Of a stretch of 64,000 bases of DNA, positions 41,021 through 49,769 are shown in pieces (positions within the stretch are counted from its first letter, which is position 1; each line of letters begins with the position of its first letter). This stretch comes from Microbulbifer variabilis. Lineage in GTDB: Bacteria; Pseudomonadota; Gammaproteobacteria; Pseudomonadales; Cellvibrionaceae. The position numbers and the translations under genes were made by a program. Under the pieces are notes generated by a model. It saw only the letters and a list, made by a program, of their open reading frames with translations, was not told the origin of the DNA and ran no database searches. The DNA lies in assembly GCF_020524905.1 (NCBI RefSeq), contig NZ_JAIVKI010000010.1, positions 1-64,000 of the forward strand, in the 5' to 3' direction.

Positions 41021-41653
41021 TTTTTTCAGGAATATTACGTCAATATCCACGAACTTCAATTCAGCATCCAGTTTCCGCGCCAGCCAATGGAAGGTTTCAG
41101 CACAAAAGAAGGAGATATGTGTTGGGTCGCGGATATAGTGCCAACTGGCAAATCGCTCTGGAGAAATGACCAACTTTGTCATCAGCGCCATAAGACCGCC
41201 AACACGTAATTGCGCCCATAATTTTGGCAGCTCATCGCCCGGGGAGCTCAAATGCTCTACCACCTCTGTCGCCACTATAAAATCATAGTTTTTTTCGGGG
41301 AAGCGGTTTTTAGGAAAGTAAAAACGATCGAACAATTCAACCTTATGGCCATGCTCCTCTAAAATACTCGCCAACAATGGAGCGGGCCCACAGCCAAAAT
41401 CCATCCCCTCACTCCCAGGAGGAAGCACTTTTAATAGGGGCTCGGCGCAACGGCTAAGAAAACGGCGATACCCCTCATCCCCCATAGAATTTTCATGAAG
41501 GTCGTAATAGGCATGCTCTTCAGCTGGAGTAAGATGATACTCTGAAGGGACAAAAATCAACTCACAGCTATTACATTGGTAATAACTGCGAAATTTATCT
41601 CGATGGTAGAGGTGTGCCGCACTATGGCGGCACAAAGGGCAATAAAGGGACAA
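41000..41653 (-). CDS. Zinc-ribbon-containing SAM methyltransferase
   Basis: The 217-residue protein begins with a zinc ribbon (CPLC, then CNSC near residue 28) and continues with a class I methyltransferase domain: GMDFGCGPAPLLASILEEHG as the SAM loop, FIVATEVVEHLSSP and a C-terminal FLKKSG. This arrangement is found in many methyltransferase-12/23 group proteins of unknown substrate. It starts with a TTG one base after the hsp20 stop, so translation is probably coupled to hsp20. The 3' end overlaps the GlxA-type gene by 21 bases. Confidence 0.8.
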   Translation of the reverse strand: MSLYCPLCRHSAAHLYHRDKFRSYYQCNSCELIFVPSEYHLTPAEEHAYYDLHENSMGDEGYRRFLSRCAEPLLKVLPPGSEGMDFGCGPAPLLASILEEHGHKVELFDRFYFPKNRFPEKNYDFIVATEVVEHLSSPGDELPKLWAQLRVGGLMALMTKLVISPERFASWHYIRDPTHISFFCAETFHWLARKLDAELKFVDIDVIFLKKSGVHSE

Positions 41654-41654
41654 C

Positions 41655-42146
41655 TTAAGCAGCTACCGTATCAGGCTTTTTTCCTGCCTCGGCTTTTTCA
41701 GTCCGATCATGATCTAGCAAATTGCCTTCACTAATCTGTATTTTACGTGGCTTCATCGTCTCAGGTATTTCTCGCACCAGTTCAATATGGAGCAAGCCAT
41801 TGGCAAGCTTCGCATCAGTCACCTTAACGTGATCTGCAAGCTGAAAGCGCCGCTCAAAATTTCTAGCCGCGATACCGCGGTGCAGGAAGTTTCTCTGCGA
41901 GGTGTCTTCAGGTTTTTTACTACTTATGCTTAGGCGATTTTGCTCAACCTGAATATCGAGTTCGGACTGCTCAAAGCCTGCCACAGCCATGGTAATTCTA
42001 TAGCTATCCTCACCGGTAAGCTCTATATCATAGGGAGGATAGGAGGGTTGCTTCTGCTCACTGGAGTTCATTGCATCCAGAAGACTAGCCATACGATCAA
42101 AGCCGATTGCAGAACGATATAAAGGAGAAAAATCAAAATTACGCAT
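41655..42146 (-). CDS. ibpA: Hsp20/alpha-crystallin small heat-shock protein (IbpA-like)
   Basis: The 163-residue chaperone resembles IbpA/B: N-terminus RNFDFSPLYRSAIGFDRMAS, the alpha-crystallin core (about 36-130) with YPPYDIELTGEDSYRITMAV and NFLHRGIAARNFERRFQLAD, and the hydrophobic I-x-I type tail near KPRKIQI. It holds unfolding proteins for later refolding. GAGGA lies about seven bases before the ATG but is predicted to be masked by an RNA hairpin, and a sigma32 promoter is about 100 bases upstream. Confidence 0.93.
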   Translation of the reverse strand: MRNFDFSPLYRSAIGFDRMASLLDAMNSSEQKQPSYPPYDIELTGEDSYRITMAVAGFEQSELDIQVEQNRLSISSKKPEDTSQRNFLHRGIAARNFERRFQLADHVKVTDAKLANGLLHIELVREIPETMKPRKIQISEGNLLDHDRTEKAEAGKKPDTVAA

Positions 42147-42245
42147 TGTTATATCCTCAATTCAGAGCAATATTAAATTAAGCTCGCCAATAAGCCCGAG
42201 CCATTCCACTAGGAGGCGCTTTCACTCAAAGCCACCGCCCGCACT
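42147..42245 (-). promoter_or_regulatory. ROSE-like RNA thermometer in the hsp20 leader
   Basis: The last hairpin before the start codon (42154-42170) pairs TTGCTC with the ribosome site GAGGA through a loop of TGAATT. The pairs include the opposed G-G that marks the ROSE element, in which UUGCU faces AGGA. An upstream hairpin GCTCG/CGAGC (42182-42201) fits the multi-hairpin layout. The leader length of about 100 nt matches ROSE families upstream of ibpA. Heat would melt the last hairpin and expose the ribosome site. Confidence 0.6.
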
Positions 42246-42251
42246 CAAGAG

Positions 42252-42277
42252 ATATGGGTTACAAACTACTTTTCAAG
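42252..42277 (-). promoter_or_regulatory. Sigma32 (RpoH) promoter of hsp20
   Basis: CTTGAAA (42271-42277) and CCCATAT (42252-42258) on the minus strand are 12 bases apart, closely matching the RpoH consensus CTTGAAA-N11-15-CCCCAT. Confidence 0.7.
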
Positions 42278-42293
42278 ACGATTAAGAGGAAAA

Positions 42294-42869
42294 ATGCAAA
42301 AAAAAGAAAGTTTGTCGGAGCAATCAACTTGCCGGCTATTTATTGGCATACGGCCTGACGATGACTCCCAAGCATTCCTAGAGGGCATAACTAATCATTG
42401 CCGTGAGCAGCTTAAAGGTATTCAAGCCAGCCGCATTCGCTGGACCAGCCCCGCAAACCGGCACCTAACCCTGGCTTTTCTCGGCAATACACCAAAAGAA
42501 AAGGTTCCCCATTTAAGGCAAGGACTTATCGAGCTCGCTCACTCCAAGGACGGCTTTCAAGGCCATATCCACTCTCTTAACCCATTCCCAAGACCGCGAT
42601 CCAGGTGTCTTGCCGTAGAATTAGCTCCAAATCCTTATCTGACCATGCTCCACGAGGAGTGCCAAAAGCTTATTAGCGAGATAGGTGTTGAACCGGAACT
42701 CCTGACATATCGCCCTCATATCACTCTGGCGCGGTGCAAAGAGGGGTTCCAGCACTTTGCACCTATTAATCTGGACTCCCCCTTACTCGTTGAAAATATC
42801 ATCCTTTACCAAAGCTCTCCCCAAGCAGGGCAAAGTCACTACCACCCCTTACTTGAAGTGGATTTTTAA
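42294..42869 (+). CDS. thpR: RNA 2',3'-cyclic phosphodiesterase ThpR
   Basis: The 191-residue 2H phosphoesterase has its two catalytic motifs, HLTLAFLG (about residue 60) and HITLARC (about 142). ThpR opens 2',3'-cyclic phosphates to 2'-phosphates and was first described as a 2'-5' RNA ligase. It begins with ATG behind AAGAGGA, and is divergent from hsp20 with only about 17 bases between the hsp20 -35 and its own start codon, so its promoter must overlap. RtcB in the same window uses the same class of RNA ends. Confidence 0.9.
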   Translation: MQKKESLSEQSTCRLFIGIRPDDDSQAFLEGITNHCREQLKGIQASRIRWTSPANRHLTLAFLGNTPKEKVPHLRQGLIELAHSKDGFQGHIHSLNPFPRPRSRCLAVELAPNPYLTMLHEECQKLISEIGVEPELLTYRPHITLARCKEGFQHFAPINLDSPLLVENIILYQSSPQAGQSHYHPLLEVDF

Positions 42870-42890
42870 ATTAAATAGTCTGCCACAATC

Positions 42891-42926
42891 CACAAAAAAA
42901 CCCGCTCTGGGCGGGTTTTTTTGTGG
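42891..42926. terminator. Bidirectional terminator after thpR
   Basis: CCACAAAAAAACCCGC and GCGGGTTTTTTTGTGG form a 16-bp stem with loop TCTG or similar. It serves thpR on plus and the coiled-coil gene on minus. Confidence 0.9.
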
Positions 42927-42930
42927 AGTC

Positions 42931-43929
42931 TTATTTGAGCGCATCTAAGGCATATTCTGGGTACATCACCAGACGGGGCCGGGATAGGCGTCGCGCATCA
43001 AAGACAAAGACATAGCGCTCACCATCATCCTCATCAGGAATTGTACGGCGGAACTTCCAGGTATTGATTTTGTAAGTCTGCCGCCCCGCCTCAACAGTTG
43101 CCACCAGGCGATATTGATTTTTCCCGAGAAACTCAAAGGACTGATACTCACCATCCGATGGCTTTAGAAGCAAATTACGGAAAGTTTGCTTACTTTCTCC
43201 ATCTTTGTCAGAGAGCAAATCATTTAAACGCTTTTGCTCGCGCTTAACGTAAGCAAACAGCTCCGGGTCGATGTCTCTTTTAATGATCGGCGCCGGTTCC
43301 GGCTGGACTTGATGCTTTTTGGGCTTTTCAATCGCTGCCGTCTTTATTTTTGGTGGCTTCGGCTTCACTTCTTCGGCTTTTACACTATTTGCCAGAGAGG
43401 CTCGTCGTTCCGATGCTTCGGCCTTAGCCAGCATGGAATCCACTACCTGGCCAATTTTATCCTGCTGAGCAGAAATCTTTGCCTTGGTTTCGGAAATTGC
43501 CTTTTTTTCTTCGTTCAGCTTAACCAGCAGCTCTTGGTGATTGGCTTGTATAAATTCCAACCGGCGGCTGCGGCTATCCACCCCTCGCTCAGCCATGGCA
43601 AATCCATGTTTAGCCTTGGTTAGACGGCGCTCTGAGTCTGTGGTTCCATTAGATTCATGGATTCTCCGAGCCTCTTCGAGTTCAACGCGGCTCGCTTCAT
43701 GCTCCTTGCGAAGTTCGGTGAGAGACTCCCGTGCCCGTTCGAGTTTATACTCGTAAGAGAGCAGCTCGTTCTCAATATCTTCCAGCTCAACCTGCCTGTT
43801 TTCCAGGGACTGCTCCAGGCGTGCCAGTCGGTTTTTTTCCACTGTGAGGTTTGACTGCGCCTGCGCTGCCCCCCCGCCAAAAATTACCAAGCCCGCTAGG
43901 AAGAGCGAGCAATACCGCTTTACCGCCAT
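42931..43929 (-). CDS. Periplasmic coiled-coil protein of unknown function
   Basis: The 332-residue protein has a signal peptide (residues 1-24, ending AQA), a long charged coiled coil at about 28-170 (NRLARLEQSLENRQVELEDI, AKHGFAMAERGVDSRSRRLE), a Lys/Pro-rich linker at about 190-220, and a compact C-terminal domain with YQSFEFLGKNQYRLVATVEA and YVFVFDARRLSRPRLVMYPE. I do not recognise a family for the C-terminal domain. The layout (coiled coil, proline linker, small globular end) suggests an envelope scaffold, for example at a cell-wall or secretion machine. No adjacent gene indicates a pathway. Confidence 0.6.
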   Translation of the reverse strand: MAVKRYCSLFLAGLVIFGGGAAQAQSNLTVEKNRLARLEQSLENRQVELEDIENELLSYEYKLERARESLTELRKEHEASRVELEEARRIHESNGTTDSERRLTKAKHGFAMAERGVDSRSRRLEFIQANHQELLVKLNEEKKAISETKAKISAQQDKIGQVVDSMLAKAEASERRASLANSVKAEEVKPKPPKIKTAAIEKPKKHQVQPEPAPIIKRDIDPELFAYVKREQKRLNDLLSDKDGESKQTFRNLLLKPSDGEYQSFEFLGKNQYRLVATVEAGRQTYKINTWKFRRTIPDEDDGERYVFVFDARRLSRPRLVMYPEYALDALK

Positions 43930-44412
43930 TGTCCAGAACCCGTTTCTCGATTTTTCGACATTTATAAGATAAAAGCGCGGAGATTAAATTTTGTTCAGAA
44001 CATTCAAGCCCCGGCGCATCACAACCGATTTTACGCAGGCCGGCGCTCACGAGCAATGACCTCTCGTTCAGCTCTTGCACACATTTGGCCAATACCCCCC
44101 AAATTTAAGGGCTAAAGACGCCCTAATGACGCTTCGCCGAATTTTATGTGACATTTTCCAGCGATAGCGCTTGATTTTTTTTTTAGCGGAAGCATTATGG
44201 GTAACAGGGAGACGATCGCTGGACACAGCGGAAAACCCGACCCGGACGTAAAACACCCAGTGCTGTACAGACAGCAATTATTCGTTGCGCTACCGGCGAC
44301 TCGGCGATTCAACTGCGGACCCGACCCCTCCCAACTAGGGCGCCCTACCTTCTTTGAATAGCAAACCGCTCAAGCGGCCTGCATGGTTTCCTATAACCGG
44401 AGGTATTTATCC
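43930..44412. other. Intergenic region upstream of hpf
   Basis: This 480-base stretch holds the promoters of the coiled-coil gene and hpf. A short stem AGCG/CGCT near 44160-44170 is followed by T10 on the plus strand, a possible weak terminator of an unknown RNA. No reliable gene was found; small frames on both strands overlap and look random. Confidence 0.5.
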
Positions 44413-44766
44413 ATGAAATCTGCGCCTAACGATAACATTGTGTTCCGCGATATCGACAAATCAGCCGCCCTCTCAAACACGGTATCTAAAAAGTTACACA
44501 AACTGGAACGTTATTGTGGCGACATCATACATAGTCGTGTAGTTCTGGAAGCTCCCCACCAACACAAAAGCAAAGGCAAGCAATACAAAGCCTCACTTGA
44601 ACTTGCTATTAGTGGCAATCCCGTGACCATCAGTAATGAAAATGAGTCCATTCACCGCGCCGTGAATGACACATTTGCCTCCGCCGAACGCTGTCTAAAA
44701 GAGCGCAGCGAGCGCAGAAAAGCGAAGCGCCATCAGGCGCTTTACGAAGTAGTTGAGGAAGAGTGA
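44413..44766 (+). CDS. hpf: Ribosome hibernation promoting factor (HPF/YfiA family)
   Basis: The 117-residue short-type protein has the S30AE domain. Its N-terminus DIDKSAALSNTVSKKLHKLE carries the helix-1 region, and LELAISGNPVTISNENE and IHRAVNDTFASAERCLKERS follow. Such proteins bind the 30S decoding centre to make inactive 100S or 70S ribosomes in stationary phase. The ATG at 44413 has GGAGG nine bases upstream. In Pseudomonas hpf follows rpoN, but rpoN is not in this window. A terminator follows. Confidence 0.88.
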   Translation: MKSAPNDNIVFRDIDKSAALSNTVSKKLHKLERYCGDIIHSRVVLEAPHQHKSKGKQYKASLELAISGNPVTISNENESIHRAVNDTFASAERCLKERSERRKAKRHQALYEVVEEE

Positions 44767-44790
44767 AGAGTAAGGGAGCAATCCCGCAAA

Positions 44791-44823
44791 GACAAAAACG
44801 GCGCATTTGCGCCGTTTTTGTGT
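44791..44823. terminator. Bidirectional terminator after hpf
   Basis: GACAAAAACGGCGC and GCGCCGTTTTTGTGTC form a long stem with an ATTT loop, between hpf and gor. Confidence 0.9.
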
Positions 44824-44893
44824 CAACCTGGGGATAAAGAAACTAATGTATCCGCATCCCAAACTACTTTAAACGCAAGATAAGGAAGCAAAA

Positions 44894-46252
44894 TCAACCG
44901 CCTACTGGTGTACGCATAGTGACAAATTCTTCTGCAGCCGTTGGGTGAATTCCGATTGTCTCATCAAAGACTCTCTTGGTCGCACCCGCCTTCAGAGCCA
45001 CAGCCAGGCCCTGGATAATCTCACCAGCATCATCACCAACCATATGCACGCCAATCACCTTGTCGGTATCGGCATCAACCACCAGCTTCATTAGTGTGCG
45101 CTCAGTATTTCCGCTCACTGTATGGCGCATAGGGCGAAATTCTGACTTATAGATAGTAACCGAAAGCCCAGAATCCCTCGCCTCTTCTTCGGACAACCCC
45201 ACAGTACCAATGTTTGGCTGGCAAAATACTGCAGTAGGAATATTGTTATAATCAATTTCTGCCGTTTTTCCGGTACGCCAATGCTTCACTAGAGCCATCG
45301 CTTCTGCAAGCGCCACTGGTGTCAACTGCGGTTCGCCAGTAACATCTCCGAGGGCATAAATAGAGTGAATATTGGTGCGGAAATTATCATCTACTGAAAT
45401 GGTGCCATCTCTGTGTAGCACCACCCCTTGCTCTTTCAAGCCGAGACCTTCGGTATTGGCAACCCTGCCCGTCGCATAGAGAACCATGTCCACATTTAAA
45501 CTGGAACCGTCCTCGGCATGCACTAGAAAACTACCATCTTGCAATTTTTCAATGGCATTCACTTGATGGTTAAACTTCAAATCGATGTTCTTTTTTACCA
45601 TCTCATCGCGAACAAAGTGGCGAATATCGCGATCAAAGCCCCGCAGGAATAAATCACGGCGGTAGGAAAGGTGTGTTTCAGATCCCAGTCCCGCAAAGAT
45701 GCCCGCAAACTCAACGGCAATATATCCCCCACCAACAACGAGCACTCTTTTGGGGAAGGTTTCCATTGAGAATACATCGTTGGAGGTTAAGATAAACTCT
45801 TTGCCGGGAATTTCTGGGACAAAAGGCCAACTACCTGTCGCCACCAAAATCCTCTTGGCAGTATATTCACGGTCATTTACCACGACCTTATTGGCGCCCA
45901 TCACTTTGGCACGACCATCGATAACGGTTACATCGGAATTTGCAAGTAAATTACGGTAAATATCGTTTAGTCGTGAAACTTCACGAGCATTATTGTCACG
46001 CAAAGTTGGCCAGTGGAATTCAGCGGAAGAGCTCTCCCAGCCGTAGGCCTTGGCATCGGTAAAGTCTTCACTAAAGCCACTGGCATAAACAAATAATTTT
46101 TTGGGAACGCAACCCACGTTTACACAGGTGCCGCCCATATAGCGATCTTCAGCCACCGCCACTTTCATACCCTGGGCAGCAGCCATGCGCGAGGCTCGTA
46201 CACCACCAGAGCCCGCCCCAATCACAAAAAGATCAAATTCATATTCAGCCAA
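44894..46252 (-). CDS. gor: Glutathione-disulfide reductase
   Basis: The 452-residue flavoenzyme has the FAD motif [17 protein letters not shown], the redox disulfide [14 protein letters not shown], the NADPH motif [13 protein letters not shown], the second FAD motif [17 protein letters not shown], and the C-terminal [11 protein letters not shown] with the catalytic His-Glu. It keeps glutathione reduced. The start is TTG at 46250-46252, supported by GAGG six bases upstream and by the immediate FAD motif. The glutathione-dependent gloB lies elsewhere in the window. Confidence 0.95.
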   Translation of the reverse strand: MAEYEFDLFVIGAGSGGVRASRMAAAQGMKVAVAEDRYMGGTCVNVGCVPKKLFVYASGFSEDFTDAKAYGWESSSAEFHWPTLRDNNAREVSRLNDIYRNLLANSDVTVIDGRAKVMGANKVVVNDREYTAKRILVATGSWPFVPEIPGKEFILTSNDVFSMETFPKRVLVVGGGYIAVEFAGIFAGLGSETHLSYRRDLFLRGFDRDIRHFVRDEMVKKNIDLKFNHQVNAIEKLQDGSFLVHAEDGSSLNVDMVLYATGRVANTEGLGLKEQGVVLHRDGTISVDDNFRTNIHSIYALGDVTGEPQLTPVALAEAMALVKHWRTGKTAEIDYNNIPTAVFCQPNIGTVGLSEEEARDSGLSVTIYKSEFRPMRHTVSGNTERTLMKLVVDADTDKVIGVHMVGDDAGEIIQGLAVALKAGATKRVFDETIGIHPTAAEEFVTMRTPVGG

Positions 46253-46481
46253 AGTAAACCTCAGTTTTAAATTCCAATCCTAATTAAATTCTGCGGGAAA
46301 CAATCCTCGCAACACACTTTTTGCGTCAGAGCTGCCATTCCGCACTTAATAACCGTTGACTCCTTTTGGGCGCTTCGATATTCATGTGATAACTATCACA
46401 AAAAATACTTCGCCAAACAAAGTGTTAAAACAACTGAGTAGGTTTGGCGGATAGAATAACAGTCACTGGAAAGAGTAACCC

Positions 46482-46994
46482 ATGGGCAAGACAATGAACT
46501 CTCCTTCTTTAGCCATTCTCCGAACATTGGGGCTTTTGTCTTTGCTAATCACGAGTTCCCTGAGCAATGCCAATACCCACCCCGCTTACCTCACTGAAGA
46601 TTACTGCGACAGTGTGGTGGAGCAATTTGTAGGTTCAGGCATGCGCAGCTTGGACAAATACGTGAATGAGCACTTCAACCCGGAGTATAAAGGCGGTATT
46701 CGAAATACCATCCGCTTTCTAGAGCAGCGACTGGAGTGGCTAAATGAATGTAATGCCTATCTGGTAGACACCAATAACACCTACGTTTTCTATAGCCAGG
46801 ACGACACCCAAAGTATTTTTTCGGCGATCAATGAGCTAACCCGAGAACTGCAACATGTGCGCTCTGGTGTCGAATATCGGGACGATGCCGGAAATAACAA
46901 CCCCGCCCCCTTTATCAAGCGTCGCTTTGCCACGCTGGCAGAATTGGTTGATCGCCACCATACGCGCCTACTGATGAAAAAGCAGTTCCAATAA
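46482..46994 (+). CDS. Secreted protein of unknown function
   Basis: The 170-residue protein has a signal peptide (about residues 5-30, ending SNA) and a mature part of about 140 residues rich in charged and aromatic residues, with two Cys (YCDSVV and LNECNAY) that could form a disulfide. Helical predictions by eye (RNTIRFLEQRLEWLNEC, ELTRELQHVRSG, RRFATLAELVDRHHTRLLMK) suggest a small helical periplasmic protein. No family is recognised. It is divergent from gor and convergent with ycjF. Confidence 0.6.
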   Translation: MGKTMNSPSLAILRTLGLLSLLITSSLSNANTHPAYLTEDYCDSVVEQFVGSGMRSLDKYVNEHFNPEYKGGIRNTIRFLEQRLEWLNECNAYLVDTNNTYVFYSQDDTQSIFSAINELTRELQHVRSGVEYRDDAGNNNPAPFIKRRFATLAELVDRHHTRLLMKKQFQ

Positions 46995-47058
46995 GGTTGT
47001 GCCGCTGGGCACCACAATCTCCCGGCCCGCAGCCCCTTGCGGGCCCCCTTCGATAAGT

Positions 47059-48195
47059 TCATCGTTTTCGTGAAAACTTCTCCCCAGACTTAGTGGGTGT
47101 ATTCGCACCCCGACTACCAAACCCAACCACAGAGAAAACTTCCGGCATGCGCTCCTTCAGCCCGATGCCAATACGCTTTATTAACGCAGATAAGCGCGGA
47201 CGCTGCTTTTCGGCAAAGGGGATAGGCCTACAGCTTTGCATGGCAGCAAGCCCGATTCGCGCCATAAACAGGCTTGCTCCCACGCCCTGCCCCAAGCGCG
47301 CAGAAACTGTCCCAACAAGGCTATCTCCCACCAAATCCGGCCACATCTCGCTAATCGCATATTCACTGGCACCACTATAGGCCACCAGCGCGAGCACTTT
47401 CTTGAAAAGGCGCCAGCGCACTACGATTGATGGCTGCACTCCATAAATTTGTGCCACATCGTCGATCATTCGTAACGATTGGCGCAGAGCTACCAGAATA
47501 TCAACACTGGCAAAAGGGCTGAGGCCCACCAATGCACCCGTTGTCGTCGAGTGACGAACTACACGGCGCTGAGCCTCCTGGTCGAGGGCATTGAGGAAAG
47601 TGACCTCAAGATGCTGCAGCAACTCACTGCTGTCATAGTAATCCGGTGCGTCATCCAATACCCGGTTGAGCAACACTCCTTGAGGCTTCTCCGAAAAGTG
47701 TTCTTGCAACTGTCGGCGGAAAGATTCCGCCTCCTCGTGACTGCGACACTCCCGCATCTCAGCCGCCATCGCCTGTGTTTTTTGCAGCTTGCGCAGTGGT
47801 CGGCCAGCGCGAAAAAACTCCCACAAAGAGCTGATAATTGCTGCAGCAAAACTTGCTATCACTACACCCGCGAGAACACCGAGCATCCAGTGCTTATCCG
47901 CAGCCCAGGTATACAACTGACGCAATTCCCAAGCGAGGACAGCCACTATTAATGCAACAGATGAGATTAGCGCAGGCTTTAACCATTTAAGGCGAAAAAC
48001 GGGTAAGCGCAGCTCCGAAAAAGCAATCCTGTCGGGCAGAGACTCGCCTGTGGTAATCGATCGCGGAATGTCCCCCTCCTCTTCGAATAAGCTTTCTACA
48101 CGTGTAGTATCCCTGTGAGGGGTTTCTCTCTCGGGCTCCTGTAAGGACTCTATTCGGGTTACTCGGCGCGGAGCCTCTTTATTCTCATCACCCAT
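47059..48195 (-). CDS. ycjF: YcjF-like membrane protein (DUF697)
   Basis: The 378-residue protein has a disordered, charged N-terminus with repeated TRIESL/TRVESLFEE elements, two transmembrane helices (about 75-93 and 105-127), and the YcjF C-terminal domain (GALVGLSPFASVDILVALRQ, LRMIDDVAQIYGVQPSIVVR). YcjF and YcjX are paired in many Proteobacteria, are heat-shock induced in some, and their function is unsettled. The ATG at 48195 overlaps the ycjX stop by one base (TGATG), so the two are translationally coupled. Confidence 0.88.
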   Translation of the reverse strand: MGDENKEAPRRVTRIESLQEPERETPHRDTTRVESLFEEEGDIPRSITTGESLPDRIAFSELRLPVFRLKWLKPALISSVALIVAVLAWELRQLYTWAADKHWMLGVLAGVVIASFAAAIISSLWEFFRAGRPLRKLQKTQAMAAEMRECRSHEEAESFRRQLQEHFSEKPQGVLLNRVLDDAPDYYDSSELLQHLEVTFLNALDQEAQRRVVRHSTTTGALVGLSPFASVDILVALRQSLRMIDDVAQIYGVQPSIVVRWRLFKKVLALVAYSGASEYAISEMWPDLVGDSLVGTVSARLGQGVGASLFMARIGLAAMQSCRPIPFAEKQRPRLSALIKRIGIGLKERMPEVFSVVGFGSRGANTPTKSGEKFSRKR

Positions 48196-49664
48196 CAAAC
48201 CTTATCTCCAAGCAACAAATTCAAAAGCGCATCGACACGGATATGTGGGATTGAGCCGGCATCCATACCCTGCGGAGGGCGCAACTGGGGCGGAGCTGCG
48301 CCAGTGTAGTGACTCCAACCGCCCTCTTCACTAGGCAAATGTGAAGATATCTCTGCATTCTCAAAGCCCAGGTAACGCCCATTCAGATCATGCCCCACCA
48401 ACATGCGCCGCCCATTGCGCTGATCCTCGCGAGAACACCGCACGGCGGCAATCGCTTCACTAAAAATCGGTAAGCCTCGGTGACGTGCTCCGGTAAAGGT
48501 CTGCTGCAATTGCTGCCCAAGAAGCTGACGCAGGGCGTCGTGATCGGCCGCGAGCACCTGATCAACCTTGGTAGCGGCAAATAACAGACGATTCACCTTT
48601 GGTCGCCATAATTTGCTCAATAGACCGGAATCTCCGTAGCGAAAGGTATCGGCAATATGGGTAAACGCCAGACGCATATCCTCCAGGGCCTGCTCGCCTG
48701 CAAACAGTGTACCGATCATATCCACCAAAACCAGTTGCCGGTCGAGATGCTTAAAGTGACTATCCAAAAAAGGGGCCACCCTGTCATGTACATAAGTTTC
48801 ATAGTGGCGGCGTAGAACCTGATAGTTACTCTTCTCTGGCAACTGCCTCAACTCATCGGCACTAAAGCCCCTAAGGTCCAGCAGGGGTAATACCCGGTAA
48901 TCTTCATCATCCAAAAGCGCACGTCCAGGCTGCAGGTAACTGAGTTTACGCTCACCGCGACAATCCAAGAGAAACTGGCGATAATCTCGCCACAGTGCGG
49001 TCAATTCTGACTCCTTTGCTTCAGCCTGAGGAGAAAGCGCAGCCAAACGTTGCAAAAGCTCCGGCGCCAACCCGGCTCGCGTATCACCTCCAATAATGTG
49101 GGCCTGGTGCCGACACCAATCGCGAAAATCCATTCGCATCATTGGCAGGTCCATCAACCACTCACCCGGATAGTCCCGCAGCTCCAAAATCAGGGTCTTG
49201 TGCCCATTGCCACGAAAACGGCGATGGCGTCGAAGATGAATATGTAACTCCATCGCCGAGACATCGCGGGTACTCTTAGGCCACCTGGGCGGGTTTGACA
49301 TCAAGGCATTCAGGCAGCTTTCATAATCAAAGACTGGCAGGCCGGAATCGAGGGCGGGCTTTATTTCCGCGCCGAGTAAGTCTCCATTTAATGCGGGGGC
49401 AAAGCCGGGCAACTGTGCTTTCTGTGGATGGCTCAGCTGGTAAATCAGGCTGGTGAGCAGGGTCGATTTGCCCGCACCACTTAGTCCCGTCACACCCACA
49501 CAGATACGGCGATCCATAAGGCGCTCGGCAACCCAATGAGATTTCTCCTGTGCACCCCTTCCCCACTGGCGCAATTTTTCCTTGAGACGCCGACTGCGTG
49601 TATCTTTTTGATCTGAAGGGTGTTCCAGGCTCATCAGCCTAATCCCTGTCACCTGCGATTCCAT
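48195..49664 (-). CDS. ycjX: YcjX family P-loop GTPase-like protein (DUF463)
   Basis: The 489-residue protein has Walker A VGVTGLSGAGKSTLLTSL near residue 56, LELRDYPGEWLMDLPM as the Walker B-like segment, and LLFAATKVDQVLAADHD as an NKxD-like motif, with VDMIGTLFAGEQALEDMRLA. It acts with YcjF, encoded immediately downstream. The family is linked to envelope stress in E. coli (ycjXF lies near pspABC). Start at 49664; the ATG at 49634 is an alternative. No psp genes are nearby. Confidence 0.9.
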   Translation of the reverse strand: MESQVTGIRLMSLEHPSDQKDTRSRRLKEKLRQWGRGAQEKSHWVAERLMDRRICVGVTGLSGAGKSTLLTSLIYQLSHPQKAQLPGFAPALNGDLLGAEIKPALDSGLPVFDYESCLNALMSNPPRWPKSTRDVSAMELHIHLRRHRRFRGNGHKTLILELRDYPGEWLMDLPMMRMDFRDWCRHQAHIIGGDTRAGLAPELLQRLAALSPQAEAKESELTALWRDYRQFLLDCRGERKLSYLQPGRALLDDEDYRVLPLLDLRGFSADELRQLPEKSNYQVLRRHYETYVHDRVAPFLDSHFKHLDRQLVLVDMIGTLFAGEQALEDMRLAFTHIADTFRYGDSGLLSKLWRPKVNRLLFAATKVDQVLAADHDALRQLLGQQLQQTFTGARHRGLPIFSEAIAAVRCSREDQRNGRRMLVGHDLNGRYLGFENAEISSHLPSEEGGWSHYTGAAPPQLRPPQGMDAGSIPHIRVDALLNLLLGDKV

Positions 49665-49769
49665 GGGGAGTACACTTCCAAAATAGAAAATTAGGCCGAA
49701 GTAGATGAGGCCCTAAAAGGTGGGCACTGTCTTTTAGACAGTGCCAGCTATGAAGTTTGACCGCGGGGG

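Noticed and set aside
44068-44312. Minus-strand short frames upstream of hpf
   Set aside because: Cys-rich random-looking products, overlapping frames and no ribosome site.
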